From: Ornithinibacillus bavariensis
Lineage (GTDB): Bacteria > Bacillota > Bacilli > Bacillales > Amphibacillaceae
Direction of reading: 5' to 3'
Length of the DNA: 64,000 nt
Assembly: GCF_050433565.1 (NCBI RefSeq)
Contig: NZ_JBNPWZ010000014.1
Coordinates: 1-64,000, forward strand
Shown: in pieces, positions 17,167-26,700 of the stretch
How positions within the stretch are numbered: the stretch's first letter is position 1
How the letters are laid out: each line of letters opens with the position of its first letter
Translations under genes and position numbers: made by a program
Notes under the pieces: generated by a model
Told to the model about the DNA's origin: nothing
The model's input: only the letters and a program-made list of their open reading frames with translations
Database searches by the model: none

Positions 17167-17859
17167 ATGGCTAAAAGAGGTAAGAGATATCAAGAAGCTG
17201 CTAAGCTTGTTGATCGTTCTAAAGCTTATGAAATAAATGAAGCTGTTTCTCTACTAAAGGAAACAGCTAAAGCTAAATTTGATGAAACTGTTGAAGTTGC
17301 ATTCCGTTTAGGTGTTGATCCTAAGAAAGCTGACCAACAAATTCGTGGTGCTTTCGTATTGCCACACGGTACTGGTAAAACACAATGCGTTCTAGTATTT
17401 GCTAAAGGTGATAAAGCTAAAGAAGCTGAAGCTGCTGGAGCAGATTATGTTGGAGATCAAGATTTAATCAACAAAATTAACCAAGGCTGGTTTGAGTTTG
17501 ATGTAATCGTAGCTACTCCTGACATGATGGCTGAAGTTGGTAAACTAGGTCGTGTGCTTGGACCTAAAGGTCTAATGCCAAACCCTAAAACTGGTACAGT
17601 TACATTCGAAGTGGAAAAAGCAGTGAAGGAAATTAAAGCTGGTAAGGTTGAGTATCGTGTAGATAAGCAATCGAACGTCCATGTTCCTATCGGTAAAATT
17701 TCTTTTGATAACCAAAAACTTGTTGAAAACTTTGACGCGTTAGTAGAAACTATCATCAAAGTTAAACCACAAGCTGCAAAAGGAATCTACATGAAAAATG
17801 TAGCAATTACCTCTACAATGGGACCTGGAATTAAAGTTGATGTTACAAACTACCGTTAA
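17167..17859 (+). CDS. rplA: 50S ribosomal protein L1
   Basis: 230 residues, the usual length is about 232. Conserved motifs are FDETVEVAFRLGVDP, RGAFVLPHGTGK, and GRVLGPKGLMPNPKTGT near residue 126. It forms the L1 stalk and releases deacylated tRNA. In many bacteria it represses its own operon. RBS GAGGAGG. Confidence 0.97.
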   Translation: MAKRGKRYQEAAKLVDRSKAYEINEAVSLLKETAKAKFDETVEVAFRLGVDPKKADQQIRGAFVLPHGTGKTQCVLVFAKGDKAKEAEAAGADYVGDQDLINKINQGWFEFDVIVATPDMMAEVGKLGRVLGPKGLMPNPKTGTVTFEVEKAVKEIKAGKVEYRVDKQSNVHVPIGKISFDNQKLVENFDALVETIIKVKPQAAKGIYMKNVAITSTMGPGIKVDVTNYR

Positions 17860-17866
17860 TTGGTAA

Positions 17867-17895
17867 TTGACTTTTATTGGTCAATTCGGTATACT
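17867..17895 (+). promoter_or_regulatory. sigma-A promoter of rplJ-rplL
   Basis: TTGACT (17867-17872), 17 bp, TATACT (17890-17895), giving a start near 17902, just before the L10 leader. Confidence 0.8.
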
Positions 17896-17920
17896 AAATA
17901 TCGCTTAATAAATTGAATAC

Positions 17921-18034
17921 GTTGTACCGTAGACAGCAGGTGCGAGCAATCGCTTAATGTCCTGCCGAGGTGATTGAAACAAATAGATGAATTTGTTTTT
18001 TAGGAGCCTTCATGTCTACATGGGGGCTCTTTTT
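17921..18034 (+). promoter_or_regulatory. Ribosomal protein L10 leader with attenuator
   Basis: This is the conserved Firmicute L10 leader: TAGACAGCAGGTGCGAG, TGTCCTGCCGAGG, then the complementary CATGTCTACATG inside the terminator hairpin GGAGCC...GGGCTC (18003-18029) with a T-tail. TAGACAG can pair with TGTCTA, so an alternative fold competes with termination. Binding of the L10-L12 complex is expected to favour termination. Confidence 0.88.
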
Positions 18035-18085
18035 ATGAATGAACCTAGAGCGGTATAATGGACAAAACTAACGGGAGGTGGAACA

Positions 18086-18586
18086 ATGTCAAAGGTAATG
18101 GAATCAAAACAACAACTAGTACAAGAAATCGCTGATAAATTACGTGATAGTAAATCAACTGTTTTAGTTGACTACCGTGGTCTTGATGTTGCTGAGGTGA
18201 CTCAATTACGTAAAGAGCTTCGTGATGCGGGTGTTGAATTTAAGGTTTATAAAAATACAATGACACGTAGAGCTGCTGATGATGCAAATCTGTCAGAGTT
18301 AAATGAAGTTCTAGTAGGACCTACTGCTATTGCATTCAGTAATGAAGATGTAATTGCGCCAGCTAAAATCCTAAGCAATTTTGCTAAAGACCATGATGCT
18401 TTAGAAATCAAAGGTGGCGTACTAGAAGGTAAGATTGTATCACTTGAACAAATCAAGGAGCTTGCAGATCTACCAAACTTCGAAGGTATGGTATCTATGC
18501 TACTCAGCGTGCTTCAAGCACCAATTCGCAACTTTGCTTACGTTACAAAAGCTATTGCGGAACAAAAAGAAGAACAAGGCGCATAA
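18086..18586 (+). CDS. rplJ: 50S ribosomal protein L10
   Basis: 166 residues, the same length as in B. subtilis. The N-terminal globular domain (STVLVDYRGLDVAEVTQLRK, FKVYKNTMTRRA) binds 23S rRNA, and the C-terminal helix (LLSVLQAPIRNFAYVTKAI) anchors L7/L12 dimers. Autogenous control is expected through the leader at 17921. rplL follows after 64 bases. Confidence 0.97.
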   Translation: MSKVMESKQQLVQEIADKLRDSKSTVLVDYRGLDVAEVTQLRKELRDAGVEFKVYKNTMTRRAADDANLSELNEVLVGPTAIAFSNEDVIAPAKILSNFAKDHDALEIKGGVLEGKIVSLEQIKELADLPNFEGMVSMLLSVLQAPIRNFAYVTKAIAEQKEEQGA

Positions 18587-18650
18587 TTTGATTTACAATC
18601 GAATGCTGTTCGAACAACTATAAAATTAAATTATTAGGAGGAAATATAAA

Positions 18651-19016
18651 ATGACTAAAGAGCAAATTATCGATGCTATTAAAGAAATGTCTGTCCTAGA
18701 TCTTAATGATCTTGTTAAAGCTATTGAAGAAGAATTTGGAGTAACTGCTGCGGCTCCTGTTGCTGTTGCTGGTGGAGCAGCTGCTGGTGGCGCTGCTGAA
18801 GAAAAAACTGAATTTGATGTTGTACTTGCTGATGCTGGTGCTTCTAAAATTAAAGTTGTTAAAGCAGTTCGCGAAATCACTGGTCTTGGCTTAAAAGACG
18901 CTAAAGACTTAGTTGATAACGCTCCTAAAGCAGTTAAAGAAGGCGTTTCTAAAGAAGAAGCTGAAGAAGTTAAAGGTAAGCTTGAAGAAGCTGGCGCTAC
19001 TGTAGAAGTAAAATAA
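18651..19016 (+). CDS. rplL: 50S ribosomal protein L7/L12
   Basis: 121 residues. N-terminal dimerisation domain (EQIIDAIKEMSVLDLNDLVKA), an Ala/Gly-rich hinge (residues about 38-50) and the C-terminal factor-binding domain (KIKVVKAVREITGLGLKDAK). It recruits translation GTPases. Strong AGGAGG RBS, fitting its multi-copy stoichiometry. Confidence 0.98.
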   Translation: MTKEQIIDAIKEMSVLDLNDLVKAIEEEFGVTAAAPVAVAGGAAAGGAAEEKTEFDVVLADAGASKIKVVKAVREITGLGLKDAKDLVDNAPKAVKEGVSKEEAEEVKGKLEEAGATVEVK

Positions 19017-19039
19017 TCAATCATACTAACTTCATTAAA

Positions 19040-19086
19040 AAATTAAATGAGCTCGTCGTATTAATCGACGGGCTCTACATTTAATT
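19040..19086 (+). terminator. hairpin after rplL
   Basis: AAATTAAAT-GAGCTCGTCG pairs with CGACGGGCTC-(TAC)-ATTTAATT. The stem is long, but no clean T-run follows, so it may act as a terminator or as a 3'-end stabiliser. Confidence 0.6.
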
Positions 19087-19131
19087 ATAGAAACTTCATT
19101 ATGACATATTATAGGTAAAGTAGGTGCCCAA

Positions 19132-19734
19132 ATGACTGAGCATTACTTTTCACAAAAACCCCAATCAAAAAGTTCACCCATGACATGGAATTATAAACTG
19201 CGTGGAAAAAACTATGTATTTTCTAGTGATGTAGGTGTTTTTTCAAAAAACGAGGTCGACTTCGGTACAAGATTATTAGTTGAAACGTTCACTCCGCCAC
19301 AAGTACCAGGGGATATATTGGATTTAGGCTGTGGGTATGGTCCAATTGGGGTGGCTATTGCTAATGAGATGCCTGAAAGAACGGTTGTCATGGCTGATGT
19401 AAATGAACGTGCATTATCTCTAGCGAAAACGAATACAGAACAAAACGGCATACATAATGTAGAAATAGTAATAAGCAATCAGTTTTCTAGTTTGAAAGAA
19501 CGTTCTTTTGCTGCTATCTTAACTAATCCGCCGATTCGAGCAGGTAAAAAAGTAGTTCATGGAATGTTTGAAGGTTCGAAGGATAGATTGCATAAGGGTG
19601 GAGAGCTTTGGGTTGTTATTCAAAAAAAGCAAGGTGCACCTTCAGCAATTGAAAAAATAGAAGCTTTATTTGGAAACTGTGAAACTATAGAGCGCAGTAA
19701 AGGGTATTATATTTTGCGAGCGGTAAAGGATTGA
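19132..19734 (+). CDS. Class I methyltransferase, RsmC-like (YbxB)
   Basis: 200 residues. SAM-binding motif I is LDLGCGYGPIGVAIA (near residue 65), motif II is VVMADVNERAL, and the catalytic N6/N2-type motif IV is TNPPIRAG near residue 127. The family includes 16S rRNA (guanine-1207-N2)-methyltransferase, here in the short single-domain Firmicute form (YbxB). It lies between rplL and rpoB as in B. subtilis. Its stop codon overlaps the rpoB promoter. Confidence 0.9.
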   Translation: MTEHYFSQKPQSKSSPMTWNYKLRGKNYVFSSDVGVFSKNEVDFGTRLLVETFTPPQVPGDILDLGCGYGPIGVAIANEMPERTVVMADVNERALSLAKTNTEQNGIHNVEIVISNQFSSLKERSFAAILTNPPIRAGKKVVHGMFEGSKDRLHKGGELWVVIQKKQGAPSAIEKIEALFGNCETIERSKGYYILRAVKD

Positions 19735-19760
19735 CTTTCTATTTTAAAATGTGGTAATAT
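19731..19760 (+). promoter_or_regulatory. sigma-A promoter of rpoB-rpoC
   Basis: TTGACT (19731-19736), 18 bp, TAATAT (19755-19760). The -35 box begins in the last codons of the methyltransferase. The leader would be about 395 nt. Confidence 0.7.
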
Positions 19761-19766
19761 AATAAA

Positions 19767-20162
19767 ATGCTAATATGGGAAACCTTTGTCAAGAGGAATT
19801 TGTTATCAAAGGAAGAAAAGTGTATAATTCACTGGTTATCGGAAACAATGATAGAATCGAGTTTTTTAGTGCGTTCTATCTATTTTTCTCATTTAATCTA
19901 GATTAAAATTAGGTTATTTCTTTTCTTTTTAAAATGATACCCCATAATTTTAGGTATGGCAAGTAATATTTTGTTTCGGTGAAATGGAGCTAAAGGATGC
20001 AATTTCACCTGTTGTAAGTATTACTTGTGAGGTAAGTTTATTTAATGCAGTTGTGAGAACATAGCTTCCTGTTATGGAGGTAGTTGTTCTCTAACAATAT
20101 ATTATTTTTAACTATGAGCATTGCTCATAATCAAAATAAGCATGATTTGAGAGGTGAAGCAG
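19767..20162 (+). promoter_or_regulatory. Long structured rpoB leader
   Basis: The 428-base gap before rpoB holds no gene but several stems. GATAGAA...TTCTATC near 19850-19882 is followed by a T-rich run. A two-tier hairpin pairs CAAGTAATA (19960-19968) with TATTACTTG (20019-20027) and encloses GGTGAAAT (19978-19985) / ATTTCACC (20002-20009). GAGAACA...TGTTCTC near 20055-20092 forms a third. I do not recognise a named leader family, so the role is an inference from structure. Confidence 0.5.
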
Positions 20163-23100
20163 TTGACAGGTCAACTAGTTCAGTATGGACGGCACCGAAA
20201 GCGTAGAAGTTATGCGCGCATCAGTGAAGTATTAGAATTGCCGAATCTAATCGAAATCCAAACCGCTTCATATCAATGGTTTATGGAAGAAGGTTTGCGA
20301 GAGATGTTTCAGGACATTTCTCCAATTGAGGATTTTACAGGTAATCTATCACTTGAGTTTGTAGATTATAGCTTAGGTGAACCGAAATATCCAGTAGATG
20401 AATCAAAAGAAAGAGATGTAACTTACAATGCTCCGCTTCGTGTGAAGGTTCGTTTGATCAACAATGAAACTGGTGAAGTGAAGGAGCAAGAAGTCTTTAT
20501 GGGAGACTTCCCTCTCATGACGGATACAGGTACGTTCATCATTAATGGAGCAGAACGTGTTATCGTATCACAGCTTGTTCGTTCGCCGAGCGTTTACTTC
20601 AACGAAAAAATTGATAAAAACGGAAAAAGGGGCGTCGCTGCAACCGTTATTCCAAACCGAGGAGCTTGGTTAGAATTTGAAACGGATGCTAAAGATGTTG
20701 CTTATGTTCGTATTGACCGTACACGTAAATTGCCAATCACAGTGCTGTTACGTGCTCTTGGATTTGGTACGGATCAAGAAATAATTGATTTAATCGGTGA
20801 AAACGAATATCTAATGAATACATTAGAAAAGGATAATACAGAAACGACTGAAAAAGCACTTCTTGAAATCTATGAGCGTCTACGTCCAGGAGAACCACCA
20901 ACTGTTGAGAATGCAAAAAGCTTGCTTATTTCACGCTTCTTCGATCCTAAGCGTTATGATCTTGCACATGTTGGTCGTTATAAAATAAACAAGAAGCTTC
21001 ATATTAAAAATCGCTTGTTTAACCAGGTACTAGCTGAACCGATTGTCGACCCTGAAACTGGTGAAGTTTTAGCACAGGCTGGCGATAAAGTGGAGCGTAG
21101 ATTATTAGATAAATTAATCCCGTACATTGAAGAAAATGATGTAATCTTGGGAGAGAGAATACTAGAGCCGCATGATGGAGTTTTAGAGGATCCAATTCGA
21201 ATTCAATCGATTAAGATTGTCGACCCAACTGATCCGAGTGGTGAAAGAGCACTTAATGTTATTGGGAATGCACATATCGATTCTAGTGTTAAGCACATTG
21301 CACCTGCTGACATTTTAGCTTCGATTAGCTATTTCTTTAATCTACTACACCATGTTGGGGATACGGATGATATCGATCACCTAGGTAACCGTAGACTTCG
21401 TTCGGTTGGGGAACTATTACAAAATCAGTTCCGTATCGGTTTATCTCGAATGGAGCGGGTAGTCCGTGAACGTATGTCTATTCAGGATACGTCTAGTGTA
21501 ACTCCACAGCAACTGATCAATATTCGTCCGGTTATCGCGTCAATTAAGGAATTCTTTGGTAGCTCACAGCTATCTCAGTTTATGGACCAGACTAACCCGC
21601 TTGCTGAACTAACACATAAGCGTCGTTTGTCAGCATTAGGACCGGGTGGTTTAACTCGTGAACGTGCTGGTTTCGAGGTGCGTGACGTTCACTATTCGCA
21701 TTATGGTCGTATGTGTCCAATTGAAACACCTGAGGGACCGAATATTGGATTAATTAACTCCTTATCATCCTATGCAAAGGTTAATAAATTTGGTTTTATT
21801 GAAACGCCTTACCGTCGTGTTGATCCTGACACTGGTAAAGTAACCAATCAAATTGATTATCTAACTGCAGATGAAGAGGATAATTATATTGTTGCACAAG
21901 CAAATGCTCGCTTAAATGATGACGGTACATTTGCTGACGAAGAGGTTATTTCTCGTTTTCGTGGTGAGAACACAGTTGTTCCACGCGAGAAGATTGACTA
22001 TATGGATGTATCGCCGAAGCAGGTTGTATCTGCTGCGACAGCGTGTATTCCATTCTTAGAAAACGATGACTCAAACCGTGCGCTAATGGGAGCGAACATG
22101 CAACGTCAGGCTGTTCCACTACTTAGTCCAGAAGCTCCAATTGTTGGTACTGGAATGGAGTATGTTTCTGGTAAAGACTCTGGTGCTGCTATCATTTGTA
22201 AGCACGATGGAATTGTGGAACGTGTGGAAGCTAAAGAAGTTATTGTTCGTCGAGTTGCTGTTGTCGATGGAAAAGAAGTAAAAGGTGATACAGATCGCTA
22301 TAAGCTTCAAAAATTCATTCGTTCTAACCAAGGTACTTGCTACAATCAACGCCCTATCGTTCAGGAAGGGGATCGTGTGACCAAGGGTGAAGTTCTTGCT
22401 GACGGTCCTTCTATGGAAAAAGGTGAACTAGCACTTGGACGTAATGTTTTAGTTGCGTTTATGACTTGGGAAGGATACAACTACGAGGATGCTATCATTA
22501 TGAGTGAGCGCCTTGTAAAAGATGATGTATATACTTCTATTCATATTGAGGAATATGAATCTGAAGCTCGTGATACAAAGCTTGGACCAGAAGAAATCAC
22601 TAGAGATATTCCGAATGTTGGTGAAGAAGCACTTAAAAATCTAAACGAACAAGGAATTATTCGGATTGGTGCTGAAGTTTCTGATGGTGATATCCTAGTC
22701 GGTAAAGTGACACCTAAGGGAGTTACAGAACTATCTGCTGAAGAGCGTTTACTTCATGCAATCTTTGGTGAAAAGGCACGTGAGGTGCGTGATACTTCTC
22801 TACGTGTGCCACATGGTGCAGGTGGAATTGTCCTTGATGTTAAAGTGTTTAATCGTGAGGATGGGGACGAATTACCACCAGGTGTCAATGAATTAGTACG
22901 TGTTTATATTGTCCAAAAGCGTAAAATTCATGAAGGGGATAAGATGGCTGGTCGTCACGGAAATAAGGGTGTTATTTCTCGTATTTTGCCGGAAGAAGAT
23001 ATGCCATTCCTTCCTGACGGTACACCCGTTGACATTATGCTTAACCCTCTAGGGGTACCTTCGCGTATGAACATCGGACAGGTGTTTGAGCTGCATTTAG

Positions 23101-23699
23101 GTATGGCTGCAAGACAGTTAGGCATTCATGTTGCAACACCGGTATTCGATGGTGCTACCGAACAAGACGTTTGGGATACATTAGAAGAAGCTGGAATGCC
23201 TCGTGATGCAAAATCCATACTTTATGACGGAAGAACTGGTGTGCCTTTTGATAACCGTGTGTCTGTTGGGGTTATGTATATGATTAAACTAGCACACATG
23301 GTTGACGATAAATTACATGCACGTTCAACTGGTCCGTACTCACTTGTTACGCAACAACCGTTGGGTGGTAAAGCTCAGTTCGGTGGTCAGCGCTTCGGTG
23401 AGATGGAGGTATGGGCACTAGAAGCTTATGGTGCTGCTTATACGCTTCAAGAAATTCTAACAGTTAAGTCTGATGATGTAGTTGGACGTGTGAAGACGTA
23501 TGAAGCTATTGTTAAAGGTGACAATGTACCAGAGCCTGGTGTACCAGAATCCTTTAAAGTATTAATTAAAGAATTACAAAGTCTTGGTCTTGACGTTAAG
23601 ATTCTTGCAGGTGATGAATCAGAAATTGAAATGCGTGACCTGGAGGAAGAAGATACACAGGCGGCAAGCAAGTTAAATTTAGAGGTTGAAGAAAATTAA
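20163..23699 (+). CDS. rpoB: RNA polymerase beta subunit RpoB
   Basis: 1178 residues from the TTG at 20163 (MTGQLVQYGRHRKRRSYAR). This start has a 5-base spacing to GAGGTGA, whereas the upstream in-frame GTG lies inside that RBS. The rifampicin region reads SSQLSQFMDQTNPLAELTHK and RRLSALGPGG, with the wild-type S, Q, D, H and S positions seen in sensitive strains. GDKMAGRHGNKG near residue 930 is part of the active-site fork. The C-terminus ends in an acidic tail. Forms the catalytic core with rpoC. Confidence 0.98.
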   Translation: MTGQLVQYGRHRKRRSYARISEVLELPNLIEIQTASYQWFMEEGLREMFQDISPIEDFTGNLSLEFVDYSLGEPKYPVDESKERDVTYNAPLRVKVRLINNETGEVKEQEVFMGDFPLMTDTGTFIINGAERVIVSQLVRSPSVYFNEKIDKNGKRGVAATVIPNRGAWLEFETDAKDVAYVRIDRTRKLPITVLLRALGFGTDQEIIDLIGENEYLMNTLEKDNTETTEKALLEIYERLRPGEPPTVENAKSLLISRFFDPKRYDLAHVGRYKINKKLHIKNRLFNQVLAEPIVDPETGEVLAQAGDKVERRLLDKLIPYIEENDVILGERILEPHDGVLEDPIRIQSIKIVDPTDPSGERALNVIGNAHIDSSVKHIAPADILASISYFFNLLHHVGDTDDIDHLGNRRLRSVGELLQNQFRIGLSRMERVVRERMSIQDTSSVTPQQLINIRPVIASIKEFFGSSQLSQFMDQTNPLAELTHKRRLSALGPGGLTRERAGFEVRDVHYSHYGRMCPIETPEGPNIGLINSLSSYAKVNKFGFIETPYRRVDPDTGKVTNQIDYLTADEEDNYIVAQANARLNDDGTFADEEVISRFRGENTVVPREKIDYMDVSPKQVVSAATACIPFLENDDSNRALMGANMQRQAVPLLSPEAPIVGTGMEYVSGKDSGAAIICKHDGIVERVEAKEVIVRRVAVVDGKEVKGDTDRYKLQKFIRSNQGTCYNQRPIVQEGDRVTKGEVLADGPSMEKGELALGRNVLVAFMTWEGYNYEDAIIMSERLVKDDVYTSIHIEEYESEARDTKLGPEEITRDIPNVGEEALKNLNEQGIIRIGAEVSDGDILVGKVTPKGVTELSAEERLLHAIFGEKAREVRDTSLRVPHGAGGIVLDVKVFNREDGDELPPGVNELVRVYIVQKRKIHEGDKMAGRHGNKGVISRILPEEDMPFLPDGTPVDIMLNPLGVPSRMNIGQVFELHLGMAARQLGIHVATPVFDGATEQDVWDTLEEAGMPRDAKSILYDGRTGVPFDNRVSVGVMYMIKLAHMVDDKLHARSTGPYSLVTQQPLGGKAQFGGQRFGEMEVWALEAYGAAYTLQEILTVKSDDVVGRVKTYEAIVKGDNVPEPGVPESFKVLIKELQSLGLDVKILAGDESEIEMRDLEEEDTQAASKLNLEVEEN

Positions 23700-23796
23700 T
23701 TATCGGGGGAATAGACTAGCTAATTAGTCTTCCCCCAATAAGCTCTTAGCAAGGTAATTCATCGTAAAAACGGACATTAAAAAGGGAGGTATACCC

Positions 23797-26700
23797 TTGT
23801 TAGATGTAAATAATTTTGAATTTATGAAGATTGGTCTAGCTTCACCAGAAAAAATCCGTTCATGGTCCTATGGTGAAGTAAAAAAACCAGAAACGATTAA
23901 CTATCGTACATTGAAACCAGAGAAAGATGGGTTATTCTGTGAACGCATTTTTGGTCCAACGAAAGACTGGGAATGTCATTGCGGAAAATATAAAAGAGTT
24001 CGTTATAAGGGTGTTGTTTGTGATCGCTGTGGTGTAGAAGTAACGAAGTCTAAAGTTCGCCGTGAACGTATGGGACATATTGAATTAGCTGCACCTGTGT
24101 CACATATTTGGTATTTCAAAGGAATTCCAAGTCGAATGGGTCTTGTATTAGATATGTCTCCACGTGCTTTGGAGGAAGTTATTTATTTTGCTGCATATAT
24201 TGTTACAGATCCAGGAAATACGCCTTTAGAAAAGAAACAACTACTTTCTGAAAAAGAATACCGTACGTATTATGAAAAATACGGTTCTTCGTTTAAAGCA
24301 CAAATGGGTGCGGAGGCTATTCGCAAGCTTCTTCAAGATATTGACCTTGATAAAGAGGTTGATGCATTAAAAGAAGAGCTGAAAACAGCTCAAGGGCAAC
24401 GCAGAACAAGAGCAATTAAGCGATTAGAAGTATTAGAGGCATTCCGTAACTCAGGAAATGAAACATCTTGGATGATCTTAGATGTACTTCCTGTTATTCC
24501 ACCAGAGATTAGACCAATGGTTCAGTTAGATGGTGGACGTTTTGCAACCTCTGATCTAAACGATTTATATCGTCGTGTAATTAACCGTAATAATCGTCTA
24601 AAGCGTTTATTAGATTTAGGTGCACCAAGTATCATTGTGCAAAACGAAAAACGTATGCTACAAGAAGCTGTTGATGCTTTGATTGATAATGGTCGTCGTG
24701 GTCGTCCAGTTACTGGACCGGGAAATCGTCCATTAAAATCACTTTCTCATATGCTTAAGGGTAAGCAAGGTCGTTTCCGTCAAAATTTACTTGGAAAACG
24801 TGTTGATTACTCTGGACGTTCTGTAATTGTAGTTGGTCCAAACTTAAAAATGTATCAATGTGGATTACCAAAAGAAATGGCACTTGAACTGTTTAAGCCA
24901 TTTATTATGAAAGAGCTAGTAGAGCGTGGTATTGCACATAACATCAAATCAGCTAAACGTAAAATTGAACGTGTTCATCCTGATGTTTGGGACGTATTAG
25001 AAGACGTTATTAAAGAACACCCGGTTTTACTTAACCGTGCACCTACTCTTCACAGATTGGGAATACAGGCTTTTGAACCAACACTAGTAGAAGGTCGTGC
25101 AATCCGTCTGCATCCATTAGTATGTACAGCTTATAACGCTGACTTTGATGGTGACCAAATGGCTGTTCACGTACCACTATCTGCTGAGGCACAAGCAGAA
25201 GCACGTTTGTTAATGCTTGCTGCACAAAACATTCTTAATCCAAAGGATGGAAAACCAGTTGTTACACCATCACAGGATATGGTGTTAGGAAACTATTACT
25301 TAACACTAGAACGTGAAGGTGCTATCGGTGAAGGTACAGTAGTCACAGATGTAAATGAAGCTAGAGTTGCATATCAAAACGGCTTTGTTCATTTGCATAC
25401 ACGTATTGCTGTTAAGGCATCTACTTTGAACAACAAAACATTTACTGAAGAGCAAAATAATCAATTATTGTTAACAACAGTAGGTAAGTTAATCTTTAAT
25501 GAGATTTTGCCAGATTCATTCCCTTATATTAATGAGCCAACGAAATTTAATCTTGAACAACGTACTCCTGAACACTATTTTGTGGAAAAAGGAACAAACA
25601 TTAAAGAAGAGATTAAAAAGAGAGAAATCATCAAGCCATTTAAGAAGGGATTCCTCGGTGATATCATTGCAGAGGTGTTCAAACGATTTAAGATTACGGA
25701 AACATCTAGAATGCTTGACCGTATGAAGGATCTTGGTTTTAGCATGTCTACTACAGCTGGTATGACGGTAGGTATTTCCGATATCGTGGTATTACCAGAA
25801 AAAGAAGAAATTCTAAATGAAGCGCAAAAGAAAGTTGATAATGTAATGAAGCAATTCCGCCGTGGTCTAATCACGGAAGAAGAGCGCTATGATCGTGTTA
25901 TCGCTATATGGTCACAAGCAAAAGATACGATTCAGGATAGGTTAATGGAATCACTTGATAACCGTAACCCAATCTTTATGATGAGTGACTCTGGAGCTCG
26001 TGGTAATGCATCTAACTTTACACAGCTTGCTGGTATGCGTGGACTAATGGCTAACCCGGCTGGTCGAATCATTGAATTACCAATTAAATCAAGCTTCCGT
26101 GAAGGCTTAACAGTATTAGAGTACTTTATTTCTACCCACGGTGCGCGTAAAGGTCTTGCGGATACCGCATTAAAAACAGCTGACTCAGGATACTTAACTC
26201 GTCGTCTTGTTGATGTTGCACAGGATGTAATTGTTCGCGAAACTGATTGTGGAACAGATCGAGGACTTCCAGTTACCGCTTTAATGGACGGTAATGAGGT
26301 AATAGAACCACTATTCGACCGATTAGTTGGACGTACAGCTTTTGAAACAGTTGTGCACCCTGAGACAAAAGAGGTAATAGTGGAGTATGATACTGTCATC
26401 AGTGAAGACCAAGCGAAGCAAATTGTGGAAGCTGGTATTGAAAAAGTAACAATCCGCACAGTGTTTACATGTAATACAAAACACGGTGTTTGTAAGAAGT
26501 GTTATGGTCGCAATTTAGCAACAGGCTCTGAGGTAGAGGTTGGCGAAGCGGTTGGAATTATCGCTGCACAATCGATTGGTGAGCCTGGAACACAGCTAAC
26601 AATGCGTACGTTCCACACTGGTGGGGTTGCTGGAGATGACATTACACAAGGTTTACCACGTATTCAGGAGTTGTTTGAAGCACGTAACCCGAAAGGTCAG

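Noticed and set aside
18626..19024. 132-residue minus-strand frame opposite rplL
   Set aside because: It is the antisense shadow of the Ala/Gly-rich rplL gene. Its composition is low-complexity Ala/Ser/Thr, and it has no RBS or family match.
21540..21655. Possible rifampicin-resistance change in the RpoB cluster
   Set aside because: The cluster residues match sensitive Bacillus RpoB; no resistance substitution is visible.
25932..26459. 175-residue minus-strand frame opposite rpoC
   Set aside because: Antisense to a highly conserved part of rpoC, with Ser/Arg/Thr-rich shadow composition and no RBS.
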